From the IMG/VR virus record IMGVR_UViG_3300047480_000183, positions 1-30,136 of that record: a DNA stretch of 30,136 nt; one strand, written 5' to 3'. Source of the DNA: a virus. Shown piece after piece: positions 1-8,856 of this stretch. Position 1 is the stretch's first letter. Every line of letters starts with the position of its first letter. The notes beneath the pieces were generated by a model that had not been told where the DNA came from, ran no database searches, and worked only from the letters and a program-made list of their open reading frames with translations. Both the position numbers and the translations under genes were made by a program.

Positions 1-3000
1 ACTTGTTGTTGTTGAGCTCTATCTAAATCATCTCTATATTTATTACGAACCTCTTCAGGCATAATGTCATATGAGTTTACAATGATATCAGGGACACCAA
101 TTACTTCACCTAATATGTCATTCTCATATGTAGAGTGCTTGGATTTTCCACCTACGGCTGTAGGTTTTAAAACAAGCATTACATCACCCATTTTGAAGTT
201 ATTATCTTTAAAAAAGCCATCTCTTAGTTCATTTGTTTCTAAGAATGCATCATAAGACTCAAGTAATTTTTTAACTGCGGTGCCTTTTAGTTTTTGCTCA
301 TTGATAGCTATAATAAATTTCTTTCTATCAGCGCCGAGAAAAACCTCGTCATAAGAGTTGTATTTTTCCAATATCTCTTTGATCGCTTTAGTTGGTTTAG
401 CCTCTAGTATAGATGATTTAAACTTATTAAAGTCTACTTTAGCTTCTATTTTGCTTTTAACTAAACTAGATACAGTCTTGTTAAATAACTTTGATTGCTG
501 AGGAGATCCACTAATAATGAATATGTAATCGCTATTATTGATATTTTTTTCAATGGTTGACTTATTTGCTCCTGATGCCCATATAATACCTTCTTTTCTA
601 TTCTCAGGGTCTAATGCATATGATGGACCTGCATCTAAATAGTGATTGCCATTTAACTCAGAGTCAAAGTAAATACCACGCCCCAGTTGATCAGCTACCC
701 AGAACCAAACTGTTTGATCTTTAGATATAATGTCATCAACAAGTGACTTGAAATCTACAATATCAGATTGCTTAACAAATGTAAGCTTCTGATCTTCAGA
801 TACTTTTACTTGCTTTTTTGGAGCTAAATCAGCCGGTACAATCCTTGTTTGGAATCCATTAGCAAATATCTGATCACCAGTAGCTAACTGCTTACTTATG
901 GTATTAATAAAGTCAACTGCGTCTTGTGTTGTCGATGCTGCTGTAAATATAGGCGGTAAGCCAATTGCTTTTGCAATCTTATTGATTAATGCCTTGAATT
1001 TTTGTAATGCGCTTGTACTTAATTGTCCTTTTGCTGCACCCATGATGGCGCCTAATTCTGAAATATATTCCTCTGGCTGTTTTTCAGCAGAATATTTTTT
1101 AAGTAAATCATCAATACGTTTAATCAATTTTTCATCTTTGATGATAGATCTTAATGAGTTTGTCCAACCATTAAGCACTTTTGCATCTAGTTCTTTATTC
1201 AGGATAACATAATGGAATGCTTCATGTAGCAAGGTATGAGATGCAGCTTCTTCCATGTTAACATGGATAGCCATATCAGTTCCAACAAATCTTCCTTTCT
1301 CCTTGCCTTTAGTTTTCTCGCCAACGGCAGCATCATATTCAGCTGTATTATCATGCAGGTATATTTTTGCTTCAGGAATAGCTTTCATTACAAGCTTAGC
1401 ACTCTTGGCTATTTTTTGTCTAGTCTCTGTATCTTGACTATTAATTATATCATTGATATTTTCATTAGTTACCAGATTATCTTGATAAGACATATCACCT
1501 GCACGACCTTCAGTCCAAGTCCACTCAGGCATTAGACCGATCTTTTGATCAGCAAATACAGTATCATCTACTTTTGCCGTTCTATTGGTTTCTCCAAAAG
1601 GACCATAATTCAACCAAGAGTTTTGGCCCCTTGTTTCACTTGTAATTGCGCCAACAGCTGGACCGGTAAACAATCTAACGTGAGCCTGCCATGCATTCTC
1701 TTCGCCTCTTGCTCTAAAACCAGCCCCCTCAAGTCCATGGCCAAATGTATCGTGTACGGCTCTGAATAAATCATTTGCAAGAACCGGCATCATCTCACCA
1801 TCTAAACCACCAACAGGCCACATAATACCTGTGTCTTGTAGTAGTGGATTATTATCAATTTGTTCTTGTGTTATACCTTCTTCACCGTAACCATCAGTAG
1901 TTGGGAAGACTCCCATCTCTTTATTCTGTCTTAAGTCTCTTAACGCGTTGTATGGAGTTGATGCATACTCAGCATTGCTTGGTATATTTAAATCCATAAA
2001 CCAAAACTTATAACCTGCATCTACCAAAGCTTGGTATTGCGATATTGTTTGGTTTACAAGATCTTGATAAGCCTCTTTTACTTTTGGATTCTGTGGATCG
2101 TCAGCCATCTGCTCATAAGCATCGGCAATTCTCCTAGCTCGATCCTCATCTACTTCGACATATTCTGATTGTCTTTTGAGGTCGATTCCATTGTCTGCTG
2201 CGTATTGTTCTGCAACGGCAACAAGTTGTGGGTCCGGCCCGTTAACGCCTGGAACTGACGGCGCACCTTCAAGAGGCGTAAATTTCCTGCTCTCAGTCCG
2301 TCCTCTTCCGTCTCCGGTGCGTTCGGGTTGTATTTTTCCTGTTTCATCTGCGGCTAAATTAATTTGTTTTTGTGAATCCTGCAAGTTTTTATTTTCTTCA
2401 GCTGTATAGGCAGCAACTTCTTGATCTTTTGTTAATCCTAAAGATACTTCTTTGATAATTGGTAATTCGCCTTGTATTGCTATTTTATTTATAGTATCTT
2501 CTATACTAGATATTTTTGTTTTAAGTCCTTCAGTATTATTTTTTATTAAATCTATTACTAAATCTCTAGCAATTTTTTGCTCTGGAGTGTATGTGCTTAT
2601 CGACTCATATTGTTTAAGTACTTTATTTAAAATGTCTCCATGAAATTTATTTGTATAATTCCAACTATCAACAGCATCTGAAAATCTCAAATTGCTTTTC
2701 TCAAATTCTTCAAAAGTATTTATTTCATTAGGTATTTCAGTAAATCCACTTTCGCTTTTTGATACCCATTGTTTTAACTTGTTTATTTTTTCTTCTAAAT
2801 ATTCTGGATCAGGTTTTGTGCCTCTAGAAGATAACTCTCTAAGTATATCTCCAGCGTTTTCTATTTTTTCTCTAAAAAACTGTCCTCGTCCCCACAAATC
2901 TTTTTCTTTTCCTACAGTTATCTCTGCTGTTGCATCTTGCATAGAAAAAGGAGTACCAAAGTCTATTTCTTGGGCTTGCTGACCTTCTTGGGTAACTTCT

Positions 3001-5474
3001 TGAGGTCCTGCTTCGGGTTCTCCTTGCGCCATTTCTCCGCCACTTTCGGCTCCTGGCTGTACAGATACTTCACCTGTTGTTTGCTTTTGAACGGCATCTT
3101 TGCTTAATTGTTTTAGTTGTTCATTAATTTCTGCCACTCGCTCAGTCTGAACGACGACTAGATCAGGGTCTTTCCCTGCAATTTCTTTCTTTATTTCGTC
3201 ACGCTCGTTGATCAACTTGAACGCTTCATAACGGTCTACATTCTTTGGTATCTTATTAAGAGTACCCTCTACTTCATTCAGTCTCTCAGCAATTGCTTGA
3301 CCCTCTTGCTTAGTTATCTTCCCAGAAAGTATTTGGTCTTTAATGTTTAATCTAAACGTATCTTTAAGTTCAGGGCTATCGATAAGCTGCTCAATATTAT
3401 TGATCTGAGCTTTATTCATTTCACCTGCCGCAACTTGTAATGTCTGTGTAATGGATTGCATTCCAGCACCACCTGCAAAACCAAGCATAAATGATTGGCT
3501 TAATCGATCGGCAACTCCGGCCCATGATTTTGGATTTTCAAACTGCCCTTTATCAGACATCTTGTTAAAGACATCCTTATAGACCATGTCAGCTGCCTCT
3601 TGAGCTAATTCAGTAGATCCTTCTACCAATCCGGCTGATGTAACTTGAATAAGTCCATTGGTTATTGCTGCGCCCAAGTTTTTCTTTACAGCTAACTCAA
3701 TAGCTTCAGAAGACGCATCCTTGCCTAGTTCAGCAACTGTTTTCTTTAATACCCAATTAGTAAGGCCTTTTCCAGCTGGTGTCTTAGAGAACCATTTGCT
3801 GATACCATACTTTTCTAGCAAACCAACTGTAGCACCAAGTGCCCCTGAGAATAATATCTTTTGATATTCAGGTACATCCTTAAACTCAGGGCCACTCATT
3901 TGGTCTTTAGTATTTACATAAGATGATGCATATAAACCAAGGAATGGAGATCCAGCGGCAGCGCCAACTAGTGCAGATCCTCCTGAGTTAGCAAGACCAA
4001 ATACAATTTGCTCAAATGCGCTTCTGTTTTCAGATGATGTGTAGAAATCACTTATTGATCCTGGAGCAGCTCCTGTTAAGAATCCTTTGAATTCACCATC
4101 TTGAAAGTCACCTGTCTCAAGCAAAAATCTCAATGAGTTTTCTGCACCTTGTAATGCTGAATATGTAGCACCTGTTAATACATTACCTCTTTCAGACTGA
4201 ATGGCAAACTCATCAGCTGCTATTCGATCAATCGATGTGCTGTTGTATTGGGTTTGTCTAAAGTCATCATTGATTTTATTACGCTCATCAACAAGCATAT
4301 TCTTTTCCTGAGCTAACTTAGGAAGGTAATCGTTCTGATATTGCTCTTCAGTAATTAGTCCTTTTTGTCTAGCTTCAGTTACTGTTTGATTCCACTCAGC
4401 ATAGCTTTTCGCTTTTTCTGCGTAGTCAATAGATTGAAGTTGCAATCTAGCAAAGTCTGTCTTTACATTCTCTTTTGCATTCTTGTCGTAAATGGCTGAT
4501 GACTTATACTTGTCATTTTTAGCATAGTTATATCTACCATCAGATAGGTCTTGTAACTTAGCTTGCTCATCTAGTAATTGTTGAGATAGTTCAATCCTTT
4601 GTGTAGGAGTAGCTGATTGCATCTGCTCCTTTATCTTATTTACCTTTTGGTATTGGTTGACATAGTCTTTAGATGTCATCTGAACATCCAAGAATCCACC
4701 TAATCTTTTGGCTTCTTCTTTGTCTCTATCTGACGTCCAATTCTCTAGGTTGATTTTCTTTCTCTCGTTGGTAACTGTATTTACTATTTCTAGTTCGTCA
4801 TAACCAGCACCTGATTGATTGACCTGTAGATATGGATAGTCTTTTATGAGCTGCTGTACTTTAGGCGCAACATCTTCTTCATTGTCATTTATGAAGTCAG
4901 CGTTGATCTGATTTACTTTAGCGTCAATGGCATCTGACTGAGCCTTTCTTCTCAAGTACTCAGGATCTGTCTTTTCAAGAGCTTTAAATGAAGTATCAAA
5001 TAACTCTTGCTCTCTTTTCTGTGCCTCAGTTTTTGGCTTTGCTATAGGTGCCGGTGCAGGAGCTGCTGTGTATTTAAGCGGCTTTTCTTTTCTTGGCTCT
5101 GTCTCAAAACCATATTGCTCTAATGAGACAGCATTTTTTTCTAATGAATCAATACGTCCTTGAACGTCACCCTTAGATAGTGGGAAGTATTTATAGTCAG
5201 ACTTTGATGCCTTAAACCACTGGTTGCCTTCTTTTTTGTATATAGCATTATCTTGGCCAGGGAATGAGTATACACCATCAGGTTTTCCTTTTGAAGACGA
5301 AGATACCGTAGCCTTTGTTGTCGTTGTGGTTAAGCGCTCCGATGAAGGTTCTTCCAATCCAGATACCGTAAGATCTTTTTTTTTTACTACTTCAACAGCA
5401 TCTGAAGGGGGAACAAAACTAGATGATCCTTTTACTTCTACTGCATCGCTAGGGGGTGTCCACTCGTTTTCCAT
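1..5474 (-). CDS. Giant multidomain internal virion (ejection) protein with HExxH metallopeptidase motif, partial (C-terminus outside window)
   Basis: The frame is open from the ATG at 5474 to the window edge, giving at least 1824 residues; the C-terminus is missing. It begins directly after the TAG of the preceding gene (TAGATG). The N-terminus repeats PPSDAVEV at residues 7-14 and 22-29. Charged coiled-coil-like stretches follow, with hydrophobic glycine/alanine-rich segments near residues 485-520 and 540-565. A tryptophan-rich domain near 1160-1330 contains HDTFGH at 1241-1246. A zincin-type HEAFH sits at 1417-1421, in a context typical of HExxH metallopeptidases. A further conserved-looking block, WVADQLGRGIYFD, lies near 1590-1605. 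Size, domain patchwork and position after two smaller internal-protein candidates fit the large ejected or 'polyvalent' proteins of podoviruses, comparable in place to T7 gp16. No polymerase DxDGD motif was seen. The role in DNA entry or early host takeover is inferred. Confidence 0.85.
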   Translation of the reverse strand, partial: MENEWTPPSDAVEVKGSSSFVPPSDAVEVVKKKDLTVSGLEEPSSERLTTTTTKATVSSSSKGKPDGVYSFPGQDNAIYKKEGNQWFKASKSDYKYFPLSKGDVQGRIDSLEKNAVSLEQYGFETEPRKEKPLKYTAAPAPAPIAKPKTEAQKREQELFDTSFKALEKTDPEYLRRKAQSDAIDAKVNQINADFINDNEEDVAPKVQQLIKDYPYLQVNQSGAGYDELEIVNTVTNERKKINLENWTSDRDKEEAKRLGGFLDVQMTSKDYVNQYQKVNKIKEQMQSATPTQRIELSQQLLDEQAKLQDLSDGRYNYAKNDKYKSSAIYDKNAKENVKTDFARLQLQSIDYAEKAKSYAEWNQTVTEARQKGLITEEQYQNDYLPKLAQEKNMLVDERNKINDDFRQTQYNSTSIDRIAADEFAIQSERGNVLTGATYSALQGAENSLRFLLETGDFQDGEFKGFLTGAAPGSISDFYTSSENRSAFEQIVFGLANSGGSALVGAAAGSPFLGLYASSYVNTKDQMSGPEFKDVPEYQKILFSGALGATVGLLEKYGISKWFSKTPAGKGLTNWVLKKTVAELGKDASSEAIELAVKKNLGAAITNGLIQVTSAGLVEGSTELAQEAADMVYKDVFNKMSDKGQFENPKSWAGVADRLSQSFMLGFAGGAGMQSITQTLQVAAGEMNKAQINNIEQLIDSPELKDTFRLNIKDQILSGKITKQEGQAIAERLNEVEGTLNKIPKNVDRYEAFKLINERDEIKKEIAGKDPDLVVVQTERVAEINEQLKQLSKDAVQKQTTGEVSVQPGAESGGEMAQGEPEAGPQEVTQEGQQAQEIDFGTPFSMQDATAEITVGKEKDLWGRGQFFREKIENAGDILRELSSRGTKPDPEYLEEKINKLKQWVSKSESGFTEIPNEINTFEEFEKSNLRFSDAVDSWNYTNKFHGDILNKVLKQYESISTYTPEQKIARDLVIDLIKNNTEGLKTKISSIEDTINKIAIQGELPIIKEVSLGLTKDQEVAAYTAEENKNLQDSQKQINLAADETGKIQPERTGDGRGRTESRKFTPLEGAPSVPGVNGPDPQLVAVAEQYAADNGIDLKRQSEYVEVDEDRARRIADAYEQMADDPQNPKVKEAYQDLVNQTISQYQALVDAGYKFWFMDLNIPSNAEYASTPYNALRDLRQNKEMGVFPTTDGYGEEGITQEQIDNNPLLQDTGIMWPVGGLDGEMMPVLANDLFRAVHDTFGHGLEGAGFRARGEENAWQAHVRLFTGPAVGAITSETRGQNSWLNYGPFGETNRTAKVDDTVFADQKIGLMPEWTWTEGRAGDMSYQDNLVTNENINDIINSQDTETRQKIAKSAKLVMKAIPEAKIYLHDNTAEYDAAVGEKTKGKEKGRFVGTDMAIHVNMEEAASHTLLHEAFHYVILNKELDAKVLNGWTNSLRSIIKDEKLIKRIDDLLKKYSAEKQPEEYISELGAIMGAAKGQLSTSALQKFKALINKIAKAIGLPPIFTAASTTQDAVDFINTISKQLATGDQIFANGFQTRIVPADLAPKKQVKVSEDQKLTFVKQSDIVDFKSLVDDIISKDQTVWFWVADQLGRGIYFDSELNGNHYLDAGPSYALDPENRKEGIIWASGANKSTIEKNINNSDYIFIISGSPQQSKLFNKTVSSLVKSKIEAKVDFNKFKSSILEAKPTKAIKEILEKYNSYDEVFLGADRKKFIIAINEQKLKGTAVKKLLESYDAFLETNELRDGFFKDNNFKMGDVMLVLKPTAVGGKSKHSTYENDILGEVIGVPDIIVNSYDIMPEEVRNKYRDDLDRAQQQQ

Positions 5475-6959
5475 CTATTTTTTTGTATATGTTTTACCAT
5501 CAGGGCCAACTAAAGTATCGCCTTTTTTTAATTTTGCCCACTTGGCATTAAACTCATCTTGTGTTATTTTAGCAGGCTGCGCCGGTGTTTTAGCGGCAAC
5601 TCTAGCCTTGGCTAATTTCTTTCTCCATGATGTATTGTTTACCTCACCAAAGAAATTACCAGCATCATCTAATCTACTAATAGGACCAAAAACTTTTTTA
5701 GGATTCTGTGCGTCAATAATCAAGTATGTGTTCTCGCCTTTTTTCTCAAATAAGTACTTGCCCTCAGAAAGACTATTTAATCTGTTAATATCACCACCTG
5801 TCCATGCGTTTCTTACGTCAGTAGCAATTTTATAGTACTCTGGTTTATCTTCTGATTTAACAGTTTCACTTGACCCGCCTGTAGGTGATTTAGGTTCATC
5901 TTGCACAGACTTGAAATCAATCTGAGAATAAACTGTATCTTCAATAGCTTGCTTAGCTCTAATTCTTTGGTCCTCTGTAATCATCGGCTGGTACACACCT
6001 GAAGAATCTTTCTTCATGGGAATTAATTTCTTTTCAGCTTCTTGAACAAATGCATCCAATTCCTCACCAGTTAATCTTGGCTTATCTTGGTATTCGAGAA
6101 TATTGTTTTCTCTTTCAATCATCTGAGCAATTTTGCTTTGACGATCTTGCTCAGTGAAATAAGTTGTATATCCTTCTCCTGTATTATCAACAAGAATACT
6201 AGCGGTATATCTATCACTACTAGTTAATGATCCAGTAAGGTCAGCTAATTTAGCTGCAAATCTTGGGTTCTTTGTGGCATCTGTAACCGTAGTGATACCA
6301 TCTTCTTGGACGACATCTCCAAATAGCTTAACAGATTTATTTACCTCTGTATCTAGATTAACTTTATTAAACACAGCATTACTTGGATCGGCTAGTGATT
6401 TTGCGCTTTCAATTGAGTCAGGAATTACTTGACCTGTATTGGCATCCAATCTACCTGTACTAACCATGCCTGTAGATGGATCAATAAATACCTGTAGGTT
6501 TTTAAGATCAGCTGCTCTTGCAAAATACTCAGCTGCCTCAACAGATAATTGAGAAGCATTTCCGTCTTGTATTTGCTTTTGAATCTCAGCATTCTTTGCA
6601 TCAAATCCTTTTACACTAGCTCCAAGACTTCCCCAATTTTCCATGAAGTTATTCATCCTTTGCTTGTACTCTTTAGGATCAAGTTCACCTCTTTTGAGAG
6701 CATCATTCCAGCCTTTAATTGTAGACACACCATTTTGAGATGCGCCAAGCATCATCTGTTGAAACGTCTGACTAGTAAAATTATCAGACTGTTGAATGGT
6801 CTTTATGTTGTCAGTCTTAAGCTGATCGAGCTCTAATTTCAGTTCTTCGCGGCCCTCCTCAATACCTTTGACAGTGGTATAAAGACCACCTAATGCTTTA
6901 GACCAATCTACCGATTCGGTAGGAATATAGCCAAATATGTTTTGATTGCTAGTTGCCAT
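5475..6959 (-). CDS. Probable internal virion (ejection) protein, 494 aa
   Basis: The ATG overlaps the stop of the upstream gene as TAATG, so translation is probably coupled. The protein is hydrophilic, rich in Q, K, D and E, and mostly helical in appearance, without a signal peptide or membrane segment. The N-terminal 60 residues look like a coiled coil. A low-complexity linker lies near residues 355-375, and the C-terminus ends in LVGPDGKTYTKK, a short glycine-turn module. No enzymatic motif was recognised. It lies between a gp14-like protein and a giant ejection-type protein, matching the middle position of the three-gene inner-core set of T7-like phages (gp14, gp15, gp16), so a place inside the capsid or in the ejection tube is inferred from order and size, not from a recognised domain. 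Confidence 0.8.
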   Translation of the reverse strand: MATSNQNIFGYIPTESVDWSKALGGLYTTVKGIEEGREELKLELDQLKTDNIKTIQQSDNFTSQTFQQMMLGASQNGVSTIKGWNDALKRGELDPKEYKQRMNNFMENWGSLGASVKGFDAKNAEIQKQIQDGNASQLSVEAAEYFARAADLKNLQVFIDPSTGMVSTGRLDANTGQVIPDSIESAKSLADPSNAVFNKVNLDTEVNKSVKLFGDVVQEDGITTVTDATKNPRFAAKLADLTGSLTSSDRYTASILVDNTGEGYTTYFTEQDRQSKIAQMIERENNILEYQDKPRLTGEELDAFVQEAEKKLIPMKKDSSGVYQPMITEDQRIRAKQAIEDTVYSQIDFKSVQDEPKSPTGGSSETVKSEDKPEYYKIATDVRNAWTGGDINRLNSLSEGKYLFEKKGENTYLIIDAQNPKKVFGPISRLDDAGNFFGEVNNTSWRKKLAKARVAAKTPAQPAKITQDEFNAKWAKLKKGDTLVGPDGKTYTKK

Positions 6960-7648
6960 TATGGTTGGTAGTTTGTTCCTTGTAATATACTAAGACCATA
7001 AGCAGCTTGCTGTTCTTTAGTAAGTGGACCACCTGGAGCAGTATATGCTGTATTAGCAGTTAATGCATTCCAGCTTTGTTGTGCTTTGTTACCTTGTTTT
7101 TTATAAAGACCAATTAAGTCATCCAAACTTGATGCTGCTGATCCTGCAAATCCAAGTGCTCCCTCAATAGCAGCATTACGATTTGCTTGAGCTTCAGATC
7201 GACGCATATTTTGCTCTTGAACCTCACCAATGCCTGCCATCCAATCTCTCTCAGCTTGACGAGCTCCAATACCAAGTTGAGCCTCAGCTTGAGCCACATC
7301 TCTATTATACTGAGCTTGATTTGCTTGAGCTGCAAGAGCCATGTCTTGCTCGTTACCTGCTGCAGCCACTTGACCAATTCCACCAATGACACCCTCTGCA
7401 CCTACACCTTGTAGTGCTCCAACCATCTGAGCCTCTCGTTGAGACTGTTGTTGTTGAGCCATCTCAAGACCAAGTGTAGGCACCTGTAACGCCTTGAATG
7501 GATTGGTTTCTTTGATCTGCTTTAATTGCTGCTTTGCCAATGCGCCAGCCTGTGTGGCTTGCTTCATTTGGTTTTGTGATTTGATAGCCTGAGCGGCACT
7601 AACGCCAATCCCGCCTAAGGCTACTAATGTTGATGTTACTGCTGCCAT
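6959..7648 (-). CDS. Internal virion protein, T7 gp14-like in architecture, 229 aa
   Basis: The N-terminus has a small-residue hydrophobic stretch (about residues 4-22, ending SAAQAI) followed by a long alanine- and glutamine-rich helical region with many QxxQ and AQAN repeats to about residue 165, and a glycine/proline-richer C-terminus. T7 gp14 and related ejection proteins share this plan: a membrane-active N-terminal helix followed by an A/Q-rich coiled body of about 200 residues. The start overlaps the end of the upstream acetyltransferase gene by 13 bases, and its stop overlaps the next start as TAATG. It is the first of three consecutive candidate ejection genes. Function is inferred from architecture and position; no direct sequence match could be tested. 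Confidence 0.8.
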   Translation of the reverse strand: MAAVTSTLVALGGIGVSAAQAIKSQNQMKQATQAGALAKQQLKQIKETNPFKALQVPTLGLEMAQQQQSQREAQMVGALQGVGAEGVIGGIGQVAAAGNEQDMALAAQANQAQYNRDVAQAEAQLGIGARQAERDWMAGIGEVQEQNMRRSEAQANRNAAIEGALGFAGSAASSLDDLIGLYKKQGNKAQQSWNALTANTAYTAPGGPLTKEQQAAYGLSILQGTNYQP

Positions 7649-8043
7649 ATCTTTATCATTTCAGTGCAGTTGCTTGTCCCTTTCTGGAATCCACATGCTG
7701 CATATCGGTTAATCAAATTTTCGTTCTTTAAAGAGGTGTAGAAGTATTTAGTTCCATTTGTTTCGGCAGCGACCTCAACAAGTGAGTTAATCAATAATTC
7801 TATCGCCTCTTTGCGATCGTCTTGTCTGTAGTGAAAGTTTGACACAATGTACTCAATCCAAGCTGTCTTTGAGTTAGTGAAGTAAACAAATCCGGCGCAA
7901 ATATCTTCACCATCTTTACTTACCATCAGCCCACCTCGGCCATCCTGTGGTAGCATATCCTTAGGTGGTGCTGACCATCTCCAGTCCTTCCACCATTGGG
8001 ATAATACATCGTAGTCGTGGTCATCTAAAAACCTAACTTCCAT
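7636..8043 (-). CDS. GNAT-like acetyltransferase in the tail module, 135 aa
   Basis: This small protein has the alternating strand/helix layout of the GCN5-related N-acetyltransferase fold. It has an N-terminal WWKDWRWSAPP segment, central strands around AGFVYF and AWIEYIVS, then a helix containing RKEAIELLINSL, a strand near KYFYTSL, and a C-terminal NRYAACGFQKG segment like the last part of many GNAT folds (a residue, then GF). The classical acetyl-CoA loop (Q/RxxGxG/A) is not clearly present; the DDRKEA region is where it would fall. The substrate is unknown. It lies between tail-type genes and the ejection genes, and its start is preceded by a TAAATTTG motif. It may modify a virion protein or a host target, but catalytic activity is unproven. 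Confidence 0.72.
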   Translation of the reverse strand: MEVRFLDDHDYDVLSQWWKDWRWSAPPKDMLPQDGRGGLMVSKDGEDICAGFVYFTNSKTAWIEYIVSNFHYRQDDRKEAIELLINSLVEVAAETNGTKYFYTSLKNENLINRYAACGFQKGTSNCTEMIKIWQQ

Positions 8044-8047
8044 GTAA

Positions 8048-8055
8048 CAAATTTA
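8048..8055 (-). promoter_or_regulatory. Candidate -7 promoter box TAAATTTG before the acetyltransferase gene
   Basis: The minus strand reads TAAATTTG followed by four bases and the ATG at 8043. It matches the Bacteroidota -7 consensus TAnnTTTG. Its first three bases are also the stop codon of the upstream gene. TTC rather than TTG lies 15 bases upstream of the box. If used, the transcript would start at or next to the ATG. The motif is short and AT-rich, so chance occurrence is possible. Confidence 0.3.
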
Positions 8056-8838
8056 AGGAAAACTTTTGAATACTTCAGTACTTACAGCAAATAGCTCTAT
8101 CTCTGAAGTAGCATCAACACCACTTCTTGATAATGCGAGATGAAGAAAGTAACCTCTAGTCCCGTATGACTCAGCCACAGAGCTTTTAAGTATATAAACG
8201 TAGTTACCTGCTGTTGGTGCATTTATGAATCCAGGAGTAGGTGGAGTAGGTGGAGTAGGGTTGTTATTTGATACAGATATTATATTTCCAACTACATCTA
8301 CAACATATCCAACCTGTGTATTTGTTACTATGTTGTTATTTGAATCAACGATACCACTTATTATTAAGTCACCTGTAGATGCGTTACTAACCTCTGAATC
8401 CATTGTTAATTGAAATCCAGCTATAGAGTCTATAATGCCTACACCTTGCGCTGATATTAACTGCAAATTATTATCATTCACAGGTCTTCTCATGTATGAG
8501 AACCATTCACCTTCTTTGTTTACAAACTGAGACATGCTCATCTCAGTCTGATCAAGATCTGTATAGCCAACAAAATTTAATGAATGAGTACAATCAAGAG
8601 CTAATGTCTTAAACATCTTTATCTCTGTTGGTGATTGATTCATTACAGTTGATATAGAAAACCCACCTATTGTATTGTAAAATGTAGTTCTATTTGAATT
8701 GGTATCGTGCTTATATAGATTACCATCCTTAAATGAATAGAATGAGCTATTTAAACCAATCATCCACTCAGGTCGATAAGTCCATCTAGAAGTCCATCCC
8801 TCAGACTTGTCAGAAAAAGTAATCGTATCTATAACCAT
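8053..8838 (-). CDS. Tail-module structural protein, 261 aa
   Basis: The protein has two parts. Residues 1 to about 190 contain SEGWTSRWTYRPEW, then a tryptophan/aromatic and asparagine-rich region including SSFYSFKDGNLYKH, FYNTIGGFS and KMFKTLAL. This pattern recalls a module I associate with tail proteins of Bacteroidota phages, often part of a larger tail-hub protein. A linker made of PTP repeats (near residues 193-202) joins a C-terminal beta-rich segment of about 60 residues. Its coding DNA there is a perfect 9-base tandem repeat. The gene follows the glycosyltransferase after 18 bases and precedes the acetyltransferase gene. Virion location is inferred from context; the exact role is unknown. 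Confidence 0.75.
   Translation of the reverse strand: MVIDTITFSDKSEGWTSRWTYRPEWMIGLNSSFYSFKDGNLYKHDTNSNRTTFYNTIGGFSISTVMNQSPTEIKMFKTLALDCTHSLNFVGYTDLDQTEMSMSQFVNKEGEWFSYMRRPVNDNNLQLISAQGVGIIDSIAGFQLTMDSEVSNASTGDLIISGIVDSNNNIVTNTQVGYVVDVVGNIISVSNNNPTPPTPPTPGFINAPTAGNYVYILKSSVAESYGTRGYFLHLALSRSGVDATSEIELFAVSTEVFKSFP
8234..8260. repeat. Three tandem 9-base units (ggagtaggt)
   Basis: The plus strand reads ggagtaggt, ggagtaggt, ggagtaggg in tandem. On the minus strand this codes the proline/threonine linker of the 261-aa tail-module protein. Copy-number change would alter linker length without shifting the frame. Confidence 0.85.
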
Positions 8839-8842
8839 ATAG

Positions 8843-8850
8843 CAAAGTTA
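8843..8850 (-). promoter_or_regulatory. Candidate -7 promoter box TAACTTTG before the 261-aa tail gene
   Basis: The minus strand reads TAACTTTG, then four bases, then the ATG at 8838. It fits TAnnTTTG, with a TTG 15 bases upstream of the box. It lies in one of the few true intergenic gaps of the tail region. Transcription starting here would give a leaderless or nearly leaderless mRNA. Evidence is sequence pattern only. Confidence 0.35.
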
Positions 8851-8856
8851 CGAATT

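Noticed and set aside
2150-2347. A 65-aa minus-strand frame inside the giant gene
   Set aside because: It lies in another frame over a GC-richer linker of the giant protein, with no start signal or overlap logic.
1-5474. The giant protein as a virion RNA polymerase of the crAss-like or N4 type
   Set aside because: No DxDGD-type or other polymerase catalytic motif was found in the visible 1824 residues; visible motifs are HEAFH and HDTFGH.
5224-5835. A 203-aa open frame on the plus strand
   Set aside because: It is antisense to two well-supported minus-strand genes, spans their junction, and has valine runs that mirror threonine and acidic codons.
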